From assembly GCA_013698215.1 (NCBI GenBank), contig JACCVJ010000221.1, positions 1-15,341 on the forward strand: 15,341 nt of DNA, written 5' to 3'. The notes under the pieces are model-generated. The model was not told the DNA's origin, did no database searches, and saw nothing but the letters and a program-made list of their open reading frames with translations. Source of the DNA: Tatlockia sp. (lineage in GTDB: Bacteria; Cyanobacteriota; Cyanobacteriia; Cyanobacteriales; Chroococcidiopsidaceae). Positions 6,735 to 14,602 of this stretch are shown piece by piece. The translations under genes and the position numbers were made by a program. Each line of letters begins with the position of its first letter. Within the stretch, counting starts at the first letter, position 1.

Positions 6735-7862
6735 CTAACGAGCCGGCATCCCCGCCATCCCTGGTTTTGTTCCCGGTGCTGTTCCGGGAACTCCACCAAT
6801 CAAACGCTGCAACTCATCAGTTTTAGAAGTTTTAGACATCGCCGCTTCAAAAGATATAGTTCCAGCTTTGTACAAGTCTGATAACACTTTCTCCAAAGTT
6901 TGCATCCCCAACTTACCCCCCGTTTGAATGGCTGAGTAAATTTGCGCGGTTTTGCCTTCCCGAATTAAGTTAGAAATCGCTGGAGTAACGATCATAATTT
7001 CTTGAGCCATTACTCGCCCAAATTCGTTGGCTTTGGGCTTTTTTCTCGATACCAAAGTTTGACTAAACACAGCAATTAACGAGTTAGATAGCTGAACGCG
7101 GATCTGTTGTTGCTGTTCGGGGGGAAAAACATCCACCATCCGGTCAACAGTTTGAGCAGCCGAACTTGTGTGCAATGTCCCAAATACTAAGTGACCAGTT
7201 TCCGCCGCCGAAACCGCCAACTGGATAGTTTCCAAGTCGCGCATCTCCCCCACCAAAATCACGTCTGGATCTTCGCGTAAAGCGGCTCTCAAAGCGTTGG
7301 CAAAGCTTCTAGTATCTTCTCCGACTTGACGTTGGTGAATCAAGCTTTTAAGTGGCTCGTAAACAAATTCAATCGGATCTTCCACCGTCAGAATATGCTC
7401 GGCGCGAGTCATATTAATGTTATTGATCATCGACGCTAAGGTTGTAGTTTTGCCCGATCCGGTGGGGCCTGTTACCAGTACAAGTCCTCTAGGCTTTTCT
7501 GATATTTCCCGGACAATGTTGGGCAAGTTCAAAGTTTCCATTGCCGGAATTTTAGAAGACAACGCCCGTAAACAAGCTGCGTAAGCACCGCGATCTTTGT
7601 ACACATTGACCCGGAAGCGAGCTAATCCTTTTACGCCATAAGAACAATCGAGTTCCCAGTTTTGCTCTAAGTTTTTGCGTTGGGTGTTGTTGAGCATACT
7701 AAATATCAGGCGCTGACACTGTTCTTGGGTCAATGGTTCGTGTTCTGTAGGTGTTAATTTGCCACTAATACGAATGTAGGGAGGCAAACCCGCCGATAGG
7801 TGCAAGTCGGAGCCACCACTGGTTACTACTTGTTCCATTAAGTCTTCAATCATATATTCCAT
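6735..7862 (-). CDS. pilT: Type IV pilus twitching/retraction ATPase PilT
   Basis: A hexameric cytoplasmic ATPase that powers pilus retraction and twitching. The ATG at 7862 is the start: a clear AAGGAG lies 6 bases upstream, and the protein then begins MEYMIEDLMEQVVTSGGSDLHL, as PilT proteins do. A further in-frame ATG at 7904 would add 14 non-conserved residues. From 7862 the protein is 375 residues. Motifs: Walker A GPTGSGKT at 132-139, Asp box EHILTVEDPIE at 155-165, Walker B DVILVGEMRD at 200-209, His box HLVFGTLHTSSAAQT from 224, and an AIRNLIRE-like C-terminal site (AISNLIREGK). The C-terminus ends in a Gly/Pro-rich tail (GGVPGTAPGTKPGMAGMPAR). It is the middle gene of pilB-pilT-pilC. 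Confidence 0.96.
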   Translation of the reverse strand: MEYMIEDLMEQVVTSGGSDLHLSAGLPPYIRISGKLTPTEHEPLTQEQCQRLIFSMLNNTQRKNLEQNWELDCSYGVKGLARFRVNVYKDRGAYAACLRALSSKIPAMETLNLPNIVREISEKPRGLVLVTGPTGSGKTTTLASMINNINMTRAEHILTVEDPIEFVYEPLKSLIHQRQVGEDTRSFANALRAALREDPDVILVGEMRDLETIQLAVSAAETGHLVFGTLHTSSAAQTVDRMVDVFPPEQQQQIRVQLSNSLIAVFSQTLVSRKKPKANEFGRVMAQEIMIVTPAISNLIREGKTAQIYSAIQTGGKLGMQTLEKVLSDLYKAGTISFEAAMSKTSKTDELQRLIGGVPGTAPGTKPGMAGMPAR

Positions 7863-7868
7863 GTTTTT

Positions 7869-7874
7869 CTCCTT
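7869..7874 (-). promoter_or_regulatory. Ribosome-binding site that fixes the pilT start
   Basis: AAGGAG on the minus strand, 6 bases before ATG 7862. It is the best Shine-Dalgarno in the window and supports the 375-residue PilT over the upstream ATG at 7904. Confidence 0.8.
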
Positions 7875-7933
7875 GTTAAATATATTTACGGTCAGAAATA
7901 ACAACGTCTTTTTGGTTCAAAAATTAAATCTAT

Positions 7934-9931
7934 TTATTCTTGAAAGCGAACGGTCATGCAGTATGGGCAGTCTAGCCACTCTTGGCGTAATTGAGCATGA
8001 CAAGTACGACACTCAAGAGAGCTTTTACGCTTGGCTTTGAGTTCAGCTTCTAAACCTGAATCTGTAAAAGTTACTCGTTCTACTTCTTCTAACGTGGTAC
8101 TTCCTTCTCGTACCAAGTTGAGGCTGTAAGCGAGTAAAGTAACCATCCCTTCTTCTACAGCAACTTCTTTGAGCCTTTCGGTGGGCGCTCCTTCGGTAAT
8201 CAAAGTTTGCAACTGCTCGGTAATCCGCATTACTTCATAAACCCCACAACGTCCTTTGTAACCTATTCCACTACAGTTTGAGCAAAGTTCTCCCGCACTT
8301 CGAGCTTGCAGGATTTGCTCTGGTTGCAAAGCATTGGCTTTATACAGACTAATAGATACATCTTGAGAAGAAGTAGTTAAACCAAATCGAGCAAGTTCGG
8401 CAGCACTAGGCGTGTAAGCAATTTTGCACTCAGTACAAACCCGCCGGACTAAACGTTGAGCGACCACACCCAGCAGCGAACCTGATACCATGAATGGCTC
8501 TACGCCCATTTCATCTAACCGCGAGATGGCTCCGGCGGCATCGTTGGTATGGAGAGTCGTTAATACCAAGTGTCCGGTTAAGGCAGCTTCAATAGCCGTT
8601 TTGGCTGTTTCTTTATCGCGGGTTTCTCCCACTAAAATTACATCGGGATCTTGGCGCAAGAAAGAGCGCAAAATTGACGCAAAATCCATCCCTTTTTCCC
8701 GAATTACCTGTACCTGAGTAATTCCTGGCAAAGAATACTCAATCGGGTCTTCGGCGGTGCTAATGTTTACGCCCGGATCGTTGCGTTCAGACAAAACGGA
8801 GTATAAAGTAGTTGATTTGCCTGAACCTGTAGGACCTGTAACCAGTAATAACCCAAAAGGACGACTAGCCATATCTCTAACCATTTGCAAACAGATGGGG
8901 TCGCTAATTAATTTGTCTAAGCCAAGCTGGGTAGAGGTGTTGTCTAAAATCCGCAGCACAACTTTTTCGCCGTAGCGGCTGGGTAAGGTACTAACTCGAA
9001 AGTCTACTTTGCGCCCTTCAAACATCCGCCGGATCCGCCCATCTTGAGGCATCCGCCGCTCGGCAATGTCTAATTCAGCAATAATCTTAAGTCGGGCGGT
9101 AACGGCGGCAACAATTTGTTTGGGCAAAGGCTCAAAAGCTTTACGCAATACGCCATCTTTGCGAAACCGAATGCGGAGATTCTCCTCTTGAGGTTCGATG
9201 TGAATATCTGAAACTTTTTCTTGCAGCGCTTTGACAAGAATTTTGTTGACTAGGGCAATGATTGGAGCCGCCGCCGCATCTTGAACGGCGGCTCCTAAGT
9301 CTGCGTCAATATCATCGGGAGCCACTTGCAAGTCCAGATTCTCTAATTCTGACTTGACATCAACGGACTTTTCTATATCTATAAGCTTTTGTTTTTCAAC
9401 TTGTTCGTCTAGATATTGGGAGAGGATTTGCTGAAAGTCGTCTTGGGTGATGACCATCCTCTGTAAACTCAACCCTTTAGGGCGCAAAATTCGGTTTAAG
9501 GTGTCTTGAGCATCTAGATTATCAGGATCGACCATCGCCACTAGCACCGATGGGGGTGACGTATCATTTTGCGATAGAGGAATGAGACGATAGCGACGAC
9601 AAGCATCTACCGGAATTAGCGTGTTAATTAAGTTTCCGGCGGTAATGATGCTGGTTTCACTAACTTCAGGATCGAGAAATTCAACGCCATAAAGAATTTT
9701 TAACTCAAATAATTGTTGTTTTTTATAATGTCTAATTAAGTCGGGGGTGAGTTGTTTCCCCGTGATCGCCTCTAAAGCATCGGTCAAAGACTTTCCTGAT
9801 TGACGGCTTTGGGTTAAAGCTTGATTTATTTGGTCGCGGTTAGCAAAACCAGCTTCAATCACTTTGTTGCCAAAAGGAGATAGGTCATCTTTAACAATTA
9901 GCGCCCTTCGTTGCTGGGGAGAATAAGTCAT
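7934..9931 (-). CDS. pilB: Type IV pilus extension ATPase PilB with an extra C-terminal zinc ribbon
   Basis: A cytoplasmic GspE/PilB-type ATPase that drives pilus assembly. The N-terminal half (about 1-180) is the T2SSE_N/MshEN-type region. The ATPase core follows, with Walker A GPTGSGKS at 366-373, Asp box at about 390-399 (NISTAEDPIE), Walker B DVILVGETRD at 430-439 and His box HLVLTTLHTNDAAGA from 454. The usual PilB four-cysteine zinc site is present: C499/C502 and C550/C553 (CTEC ... CSNC). Beyond the normal end, residues 639-665 form a second CxxC...CxxC ribbon (C641, C644, C655, C658; ECRTCHAQL ... DCPYC). The 665-residue length is longer than proteobacterial PilB. It is the first gene of the pil cluster and is divergent from grpE. 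No strong Shine-Dalgarno is seen. Confidence 0.97.
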   Translation of the reverse strand: MTYSPQQRRALIVKDDLSPFGNKVIEAGFANRDQINQALTQSRQSGKSLTDALEAITGKQLTPDLIRHYKKQQLFELKILYGVEFLDPEVSETSIITAGNLINTLIPVDACRRYRLIPLSQNDTSPPSVLVAMVDPDNLDAQDTLNRILRPKGLSLQRMVITQDDFQQILSQYLDEQVEKQKLIDIEKSVDVKSELENLDLQVAPDDIDADLGAAVQDAAAAPIIALVNKILVKALQEKVSDIHIEPQEENLRIRFRKDGVLRKAFEPLPKQIVAAVTARLKIIAELDIAERRMPQDGRIRRMFEGRKVDFRVSTLPSRYGEKVVLRILDNTSTQLGLDKLISDPICLQMVRDMASRPFGLLLVTGPTGSGKSTTLYSVLSERNDPGVNISTAEDPIEYSLPGITQVQVIREKGMDFASILRSFLRQDPDVILVGETRDKETAKTAIEAALTGHLVLTTLHTNDAAGAISRLDEMGVEPFMVSGSLLGVVAQRLVRRVCTECKIAYTPSAAELARFGLTTSSQDVSISLYKANALQPEQILQARSAGELCSNCSGIGYKGRCGVYEVMRITEQLQTLITEGAPTERLKEVAVEEGMVTLLAYSLNLVREGSTTLEEVERVTFTDSGLEAELKAKRKSSLECRTCHAQLRQEWLDCPYCMTVRFQE

Positions 9932-10392
9932 AAATTTTTGGGGATAAAAGTTGCTATAGATAGAGTATGCCCAAACTTTAGGTTAGAGTTGCTATGCAAA
10001 AGCATTTTGTGGCAAAAAATATCAGTAGAGATTAGTTGGAGAGAATTTTTAGGGGTCTGAGGTTGCCCGAAATGAATGAGGAAGATCCAAATAAAGTCTT
10101 TAGCTGGGCGATCGCGTTTGTTTAGAGCGGGAACCCTAGAAAAAACTTTTCTAAATATTAACTAGTAGCAAAATGTCTTTCCTAGGCAGTTTATGTTTAA
10201 AACTTTGCTATTCCAGGGTTAATTGGTGCATCCTAGAGAAGATGGCACTTATTAAATATGCCTCTTGAAGCACAGTTTTGAGCGTCTAGGATTAGTGCAT
10301 AATGGTGGACGAGGAAAAATAAAGCAGTAATAAACTAAATTAATACAGATTCCCCAAAAACCTCAAACGTAACAATCGAGACAACACCAACA
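9932..10392. other. Divergent intergenic region between pilB and grpE
   Basis: 461 bases without a convincing gene; it must carry both promoters. On the pilB side AGTTGCTAT is repeated at 9949-9957 and 9987-9995, flanking a GGGCATACT sequence. On the grpE side a weak sigma70-like pair TTGAAG (10265-10270) and TAGGAT (10287-10292), 16 apart, lies about 100 bases before the grpE ATG; a CATAAT is at 10298-10303. A small dyad TAGAAAA/TTTTCTA is at 10137-10153 and a HIP1 site at 10108-10115. I see no CIRCE element (TTAGCACTC-N9-GAGTGCTAA), so HrcA control of grpE is not supported. Confidence 0.5.
9964..9972 (-). promoter_or_regulatory. J-box-like element upstream of pilB
   Basis: GGGCATACT on the minus strand, 33-41 bases before the pilB ATG. 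From memory, promoters recognised by the cyanobacterial sigma factor SigJ, which drives motility and pilus genes in hormogonia, share a GGGAATACT-like box. This sequence matches it at 8 of 9 positions. A nine-base match in one place is weak evidence, and whether this organism makes hormogonia cannot be seen here. Confidence 0.3.
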
Positions 10393-11043
10393 ATGAATTC
10401 TAACTTTGATCCAAATAGCGAGGAACTTCCTCAAGCGGAATCTACTAATTTATCGGGCGATGAAATTGCTCTAGAGGAAAATCCTGTCGCCCCCCCTAAG
10501 GAAAATAATCCCAACTATCAACAATTATTGGGAGAAAAAGAGCAGCAAATAGCATCGCTGCAAGCTCAGGTTGAGGAACGTACTAGCCAATACTTGCGAA
10601 TTGTGGCGGATTTTGATAATTTCCGCAAACGATCGCAAAAAGAAAAAGAAGAGTTAGACCAGCTTATTAAAGGCAATACTATTACCGAACTGCTACCAAT
10701 CGTGGATAATTTTGAACGGGCGCGATCGCAACTTAAACCGCAAACCGAGGCGGAAATGAGCATCCACAAAAGTTATCAAAGCGTTTACAAACAACTGGTA
10801 GATAGTCTCAAGCGCTTGGGAGTTGCCCCCATGCGTCCAGAAGGACAGGAATTTAATCCAAGTCTTCATGAAGCTGTAATGCGTAGTCCCAGCGTTGAAC
10901 CAGAAGGGACAATATTAGAGGAATTAGTGCGAGGATACTTTTTAGGCGATCGCATTTTGCGCCATGCAATGGTCAAAGTTGCGGCTCCGATGGAAAATGA
11001 GCTAATCTCAGAAGAAAATTCCCCCTTACCAGACGAAAGTTAA
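10393..11043 (+). CDS. grpE: Nucleotide exchange factor GrpE
   Basis: A homodimeric cytoplasmic cochaperone that releases ADP from DnaK. The 216-residue protein has an acidic, disordered N-terminus (1-42), a long dimerising helix (about 43-100, EKEQQIASLQAQVEERTSQYLRIV then DFDNFRKRSQKEKEE), the four-helix region, and the C-terminal beta-wing. The GrpE signature is clear: GQEFNPSLHEAVMRSPS, then EGTILEELVRGYFLGDRILRHAMVKVA, around 151-197. The start ATG lacks a Shine-Dalgarno but gives the expected acidic N-terminus. It is the first gene of a grpE-dnaK-dnaJ set, 72 bases before dnaK, and is divergent from pilB. Confidence 0.97.
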   Translation: MNSNFDPNSEELPQAESTNLSGDEIALEENPVAPPKENNPNYQQLLGEKEQQIASLQAQVEERTSQYLRIVADFDNFRKRSQKEKEELDQLIKGNTITELLPIVDNFERARSQLKPQTEAEMSIHKSYQSVYKQLVDSLKRLGVAPMRPEGQEFNPSLHEAVMRSPSVEPEGTILEELVRGYFLGDRILRHAMVKVAAPMENELISEENSPLPDES

Positions 11044-11115
11044 GTTGCCCTGTACCAGTACAACTTGCTTGTAAAAAAACCGATCCATTCAATAAGCTGG
11101 ACAATACTACTAAGC

Positions 11116-13092
11116 ATGGGAAAAGTCATTGGCATCGACTTAGGCACAACAAATAGTTGTGTTGCCATCTTAGAAGGTGGTCAATCAACGGTAATCGCTA
11201 ACTCTGAAGGCGGACGAACTACCCCAAGTGTTGTTGCCTTTGGCAAAGGTAGCGATCGCTTAGTTGGTCAATTGGCAAAGCGGCAAGCGGTAACAAACGC
11301 CGAAAATACAATTTATAGTATCAAGCGGTTTATTGGTCGTCGCTGGGATGATACAGCCTCGGAGCGCCAAAGAGTCACCTATAAGTGCGTCAAGGGGAGA
11401 GACGATACCGTTGATGTGCAAATTCGCGGTCGTAACTACACTCCGCAAGAAATATCGGCGATGATTCTGTACAAGCTCAAACAAGATGCGGAAAACTTTT
11501 TGGGAGAAACCGTAGATAGTGCGGTGATTACAGTTCCCGCTTATTTTACTGATGCTCAAAGACAAGCAACCAAAGACGCTGGCACTATAGCCGGGTTGGA
11601 AGTTCTCCGCATTGTAAATGAACCCACCGCCGCCGCTCTTGCCTACGGATTAGATAAACTTGGTCAAGAACAAAAAGTTTTGGTATTTGACTTAGGCGGT
11701 GGAACCTTTGATGTCTCAATTTTGCAGCTTGGTGATGGCGTATTTGAAGTCAAAGCAACTTCTGGTAACAATCACTTAGGGGGCGATGATTTTGATAACT
11801 GTATAGTTTTGTGGATGCTCTCCCAATTTCAAGAGCAGGAAGAAATTGACCTGTCCCAAGACAAAATGGCAACTCAGAGGCTCAGAGAGGCCGCAGAAAA
11901 AGCAAAAATAGAACTTTCTACCCTGGGCGCAACATCAATTAATTTACCCTTTATTACCGCCGATGCCACAGGCCCGAAACATTTAGCAATGGAACTAAGT
12001 CGCTCCAAATTTGAGGAGATAGTTACTCACTTAGTAGAAAGAACTATCGAACCAATGGTACAAGCGCTTAAAGACTGCGAACTTAAACCCGCAGAAATTG
12101 ACAAAGTAATTTTAGTGGGCGGTTCGACACGAATTCCTGCGGTACAAACTGCGCTGCAAAAGTTCTTTGGCGGCAAAGCTACCGATAGATCCGTCAACCC
12201 TGATGAAGCAGTGGCTTTAGGGGCGGCTATTCAAGGCGGGGTATTAGGTGGCGAGGTTCAAGATGTATTGCTACTAGATGTTACGCCCCTATCCCTAGGC
12301 ATCGAAACTTTAGGAGAAGTATTTACTAAAGTAATCGAACGCAATCGGACAATTCCAACTAGCAAAGCCCAAATATTTTCTACAGCCACTGATGGGCAAA
12401 TTTCTGTGGAAATTCACGTCCTCCAAGGCGAACGAGCAATGGCAACGGATAATAACAGCCTAGGACGATTTGTTTTAGCAGGTATTCCCCCCGCGCCGCG
12501 CGGAATGCCGCAAATTGAGGTGAGTTTTGAAATTGATGTCAACGGGATATTAAAAGTTGCGGCTCAAGACAAAGGCACTGGTCGGGAACAAAGCATTCGG
12601 ATCACAAGTACGGGAGGATTAAGCACTAGCGAAATAGAAAGGATGCGGCAAGAAGCAGAAATTTATGCCGAGCAAGATAAAAAACGTATTGACCTAATCG
12701 ATTTAAAAAATCAAGCGGAAAATTTGATTTATAGCTACGAATCAACGTTAAAAGATAACGGTACTTTAATTGCTCAAGAGTTGAAACTCCAAGCAGAGGC
12801 AAGCATAACTCTAGTTAGAGGACTATTTGTCGATCCAGAAGTTACTACCGAAAGGGTGCATCAACAAATAGACAATTTCCAGCAGTTGTTGCTAACAATT
12901 GGTACTAGCGTCTATCAAAAAGCTAATTCTTCCGGAGCAAGCGACTCTATAGAGACTACAATATTACCGACCAATAGAGAAACAACTCCCCAGTCTACGA
13001 AGGCTTCAGGATCAATAACTCAAGAAGAATTTGACTTGGATTTTGCCGAAGACGATAGCACAGTCACTGTTGACTATGAAGCAATTGAATAG
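11116..13092 (+). CDS. dnaK: Hsp70 chaperone DnaK, DnaK1-like
   Basis: An ATP-driven chaperone that folds and disaggregates proteins with DnaJ and GrpE. From ATG 11116 it is 658 residues starting MGKVIGIDLGTTNSC. The frame extends upstream to 11065, but those 17 residues are not DnaK-like. Motifs: phosphate-1 IDLGTTNSC (7-15), phosphate-2 FDLGGGTFDVS (191-201), adenosine motif VILVGGSTRIPAV (331-343), linker DVLLLDVTPLSLGIE (383-397), the substrate-binding domain to about 500, then the helical lid. The C-terminus is acidic (EEFDLDFAEDDS...) and differs from the usual DDDVIDADF-type end of DnaK2. The GRRWDD, CVKGRDDTVDV and TPQEISAMIL stretches recall the cyanobacterial DnaK1 branch, from memory. 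So this is probably a specialised paralogue, with a general DnaK2 elsewhere in the genome. Confidence 0.96.
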   Translation: MGKVIGIDLGTTNSCVAILEGGQSTVIANSEGGRTTPSVVAFGKGSDRLVGQLAKRQAVTNAENTIYSIKRFIGRRWDDTASERQRVTYKCVKGRDDTVDVQIRGRNYTPQEISAMILYKLKQDAENFLGETVDSAVITVPAYFTDAQRQATKDAGTIAGLEVLRIVNEPTAAALAYGLDKLGQEQKVLVFDLGGGTFDVSILQLGDGVFEVKATSGNNHLGGDDFDNCIVLWMLSQFQEQEEIDLSQDKMATQRLREAAEKAKIELSTLGATSINLPFITADATGPKHLAMELSRSKFEEIVTHLVERTIEPMVQALKDCELKPAEIDKVILVGGSTRIPAVQTALQKFFGGKATDRSVNPDEAVALGAAIQGGVLGGEVQDVLLLDVTPLSLGIETLGEVFTKVIERNRTIPTSKAQIFSTATDGQISVEIHVLQGERAMATDNNSLGRFVLAGIPPAPRGMPQIEVSFEIDVNGILKVAAQDKGTGREQSIRITSTGGLSTSEIERMRQEAEIYAEQDKKRIDLIDLKNQAENLIYSYESTLKDNGTLIAQELKLQAEASITLVRGLFVDPEVTTERVHQQIDNFQQLLLTIGTSVYQKANSSGASDSIETTILPTNRETTPQSTKASGSITQEEFDLDFAEDDSTVTVDYEAIE

Positions 13093-13217
13093 AGTAGGAT
13101 TGTTGTAACTAAAATTATTTGTCTACATTCAAGAATAGAACTAACTATTACTCTTGCTCATAGCTAATAAATTTTCGCTCCACTCGTAAACTTTATCTAT
13201 AAACGAAGCAGCGCTCT

Positions 13218-14351
13218 ATGGCCCGCGACTACTACGAAATTCTGGGTGTCTCTCGTAATGCAGACAAAGAAGAACTAAAATCCTCTTACCGCCGCCTAGC
13301 CCGGAAATATCATCCTGATGTCAATAAAGAAGCTGGGGCTGAAGACCGCTTTAAAGAAATTAGTCGTGCTTACGAAGTCTTATCCGAACCAGACACCCGT
13401 GACAGGTACGATCGCTTTGGCGAGGCGGGAGTCTCAGCCGGTGCTGGGGGGGTAGGGTTTCAAGACTTTAGCGATGCGGGCGGCTTTGCCGATATTTTTG
13501 AGAATTTATTTAATAACTTCGCGGGCGGTGTTCCAGGAGGGCAAAGCCAAAGGCGACGCAATGGGCCAGTACGCGGTGACGACTTGCGTTTAGACTTAAG
13601 ACTAGATTTTCGCGAAGCTGTGTTTGGTGGCGAAAAAGAAATTCGCATCTCGCACCTAGAAACTTGCCAAGTGTGTAGCGGATCGGGTGCTAAACCTGGT
13701 ACTCGTCCCCGGAGTTGCTCGACTTGTACGGGGTCGGGGCAAGTCCGCCGCGTGACTAGAACGCCTTTTGGGAGTTTTACTCAAGTATCGGCTTGTCCTA
13801 CTTGTAATGGTACGGGGCAGATGATTGAGGATAAATGCGAAACTTGCTCTGGGGTTGGGGCGCACCAAGTTACTAAAAAGCTAAAAATTACGATTCCTGC
13901 TGGGGTAGATAACGGTACGCGCTTAAGGATCTCCGCAGAGGGCGATTCTGGTCAGCGCAACGGGCCTCCAGGGGACTTGTACGTATATTTGTTCATTAAT
14001 GAAGATGCGGAGTTTAAACGCGACGGCATAAATATTTTGTCAGAGATAAAAATTAGCTATCTACAGGCAATTTTAGGCGCGCGGATTGAAATAAATACGG
14101 TGGATGGATTGGTAGAACAAGCGATCGCGTCAGGAACTCAGCCAAATATAGTGTTGACGTTGGAAGACCGGGGCGTACCACGTTTAGGCAATCCTGTTAG
14201 TCGAGGAAATCACTTAGTTACAGTTTTAGTCGATATTCCGACCAAACTTAGTAGCGAGGAACGGGAGTTACTAGAAAAATTGGCAAAAATAAAAGGCGAT
14301 CGCACGGGTAAAGGTGGTAGAGATGGCTTGTTTGGTAAATTATTTCAGTAA
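13218..14351 (+). CDS. dnaJ: Hsp40 cochaperone DnaJ (type I)
   Basis: Stimulates DnaK ATPase and delivers substrates. It is a complete type I DnaJ of 377 residues. J domain 1-68 with the catalytic H32-P33-D34; Gly/Phe-rich segment about 68-108; zinc-finger region with all four CxxCxGxG motifs at C150, C167, C193 and C207 (CQVCSGSG, CSTCTGSG, CPTCNGTG, CETCSGVG); and C-terminal substrate-binding domains to about 350. It follows dnaK by 125 bases, a gap large enough for its own promoter, though I see no clear one. Its TAA stop overlaps the next ATG by one base. Confidence 0.97.
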   Translation: MARDYYEILGVSRNADKEELKSSYRRLARKYHPDVNKEAGAEDRFKEISRAYEVLSEPDTRDRYDRFGEAGVSAGAGGVGFQDFSDAGGFADIFENLFNNFAGGVPGGQSQRRRNGPVRGDDLRLDLRLDFREAVFGGEKEIRISHLETCQVCSGSGAKPGTRPRSCSTCTGSGQVRRVTRTPFGSFTQVSACPTCNGTGQMIEDKCETCSGVGAHQVTKKLKITIPAGVDNGTRLRISAEGDSGQRNGPPGDLYVYLFINEDAEFKRDGINILSEIKISYLQAILGARIEINTVDGLVEQAIASGTQPNIVLTLEDRGVPRLGNPVSRGNHLVTVLVDIPTKLSSEERELLEKLAKIKGDRTGKGGRDGLFGKLFQ

Positions 14352-14602
14352 TGAGTAATATATCTTGCCCAGACGATAAGTTAGACTTGCGCGGCACTCC
14401 TTGCCCAATTAACTTTGTGAGAACTAAATTGCGTCTGGAGCAAATGCCGCCAGGGGCATTACTCGAAGTATGGCTAGACCCTGGAGAACCCATTGAGCAA
14501 GTGCCGGATAGTTTAACTATGGCAGGTTACAGCATTGAGCAAATAGCCGCCGTTGCCAGTTACTATTGCTTATTAGTTCGCCGTCCCCTTGCTATGACAT
14601 GA
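14351..14602 (+). CDS. TusA-family sulfurtransferase-like protein with altered CPxP motif
   Basis: An 83-residue protein with the TusA/YeeD/SirA fold signature LDLRGTPCPINFVRTKLRLEQMPPG (11-35 region) and the GALLEVWLDPGEPIEQVPDSL strand-helix. TusA relays persulfide sulfur on the motif cysteine, here Cys18. The motif reads C-P-I-N, not C-P-x-P: the nucleophile and first proline are kept, and the second proline is Asn. It overlaps dnaJ by one base (TAATG) and rsgA by four (ATGA), so the three are probably translationally coupled. In cyanobacteria a protein like this commonly sits between dnaJ and rsgA (from memory). Its role there is not established; sulfur relay is inference from the fold and the cysteine. 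Confidence 0.9.
   Translation: MSNISCPDDKLDLRGTPCPINFVRTKLRLEQMPPGALLEVWLDPGEPIEQVPDSLTMAGYSIEQIAAVASYYCLLVRRPLAMT

Noticed and set aside
7863..7904. N-terminal 14-residue extension of PilT from ATG 7904
   Set aside because: The strong AAGGAG at 7869-7874 lies inside the would-be extension and points to ATG 7862, where PilT homology starts.
10200..10392. CIRCE heat-shock operator before grpE
   Set aside because: I looked for TTAGCACTC-N9-GAGTGCTAA or close variants and found none.
11065..11115. N-terminal 17-residue extension of DnaK
   Set aside because: The DnaK family begins at MGKVIGIDLG (11116). The upstream residues are not family-like and fill most of the grpE-dnaK gap.
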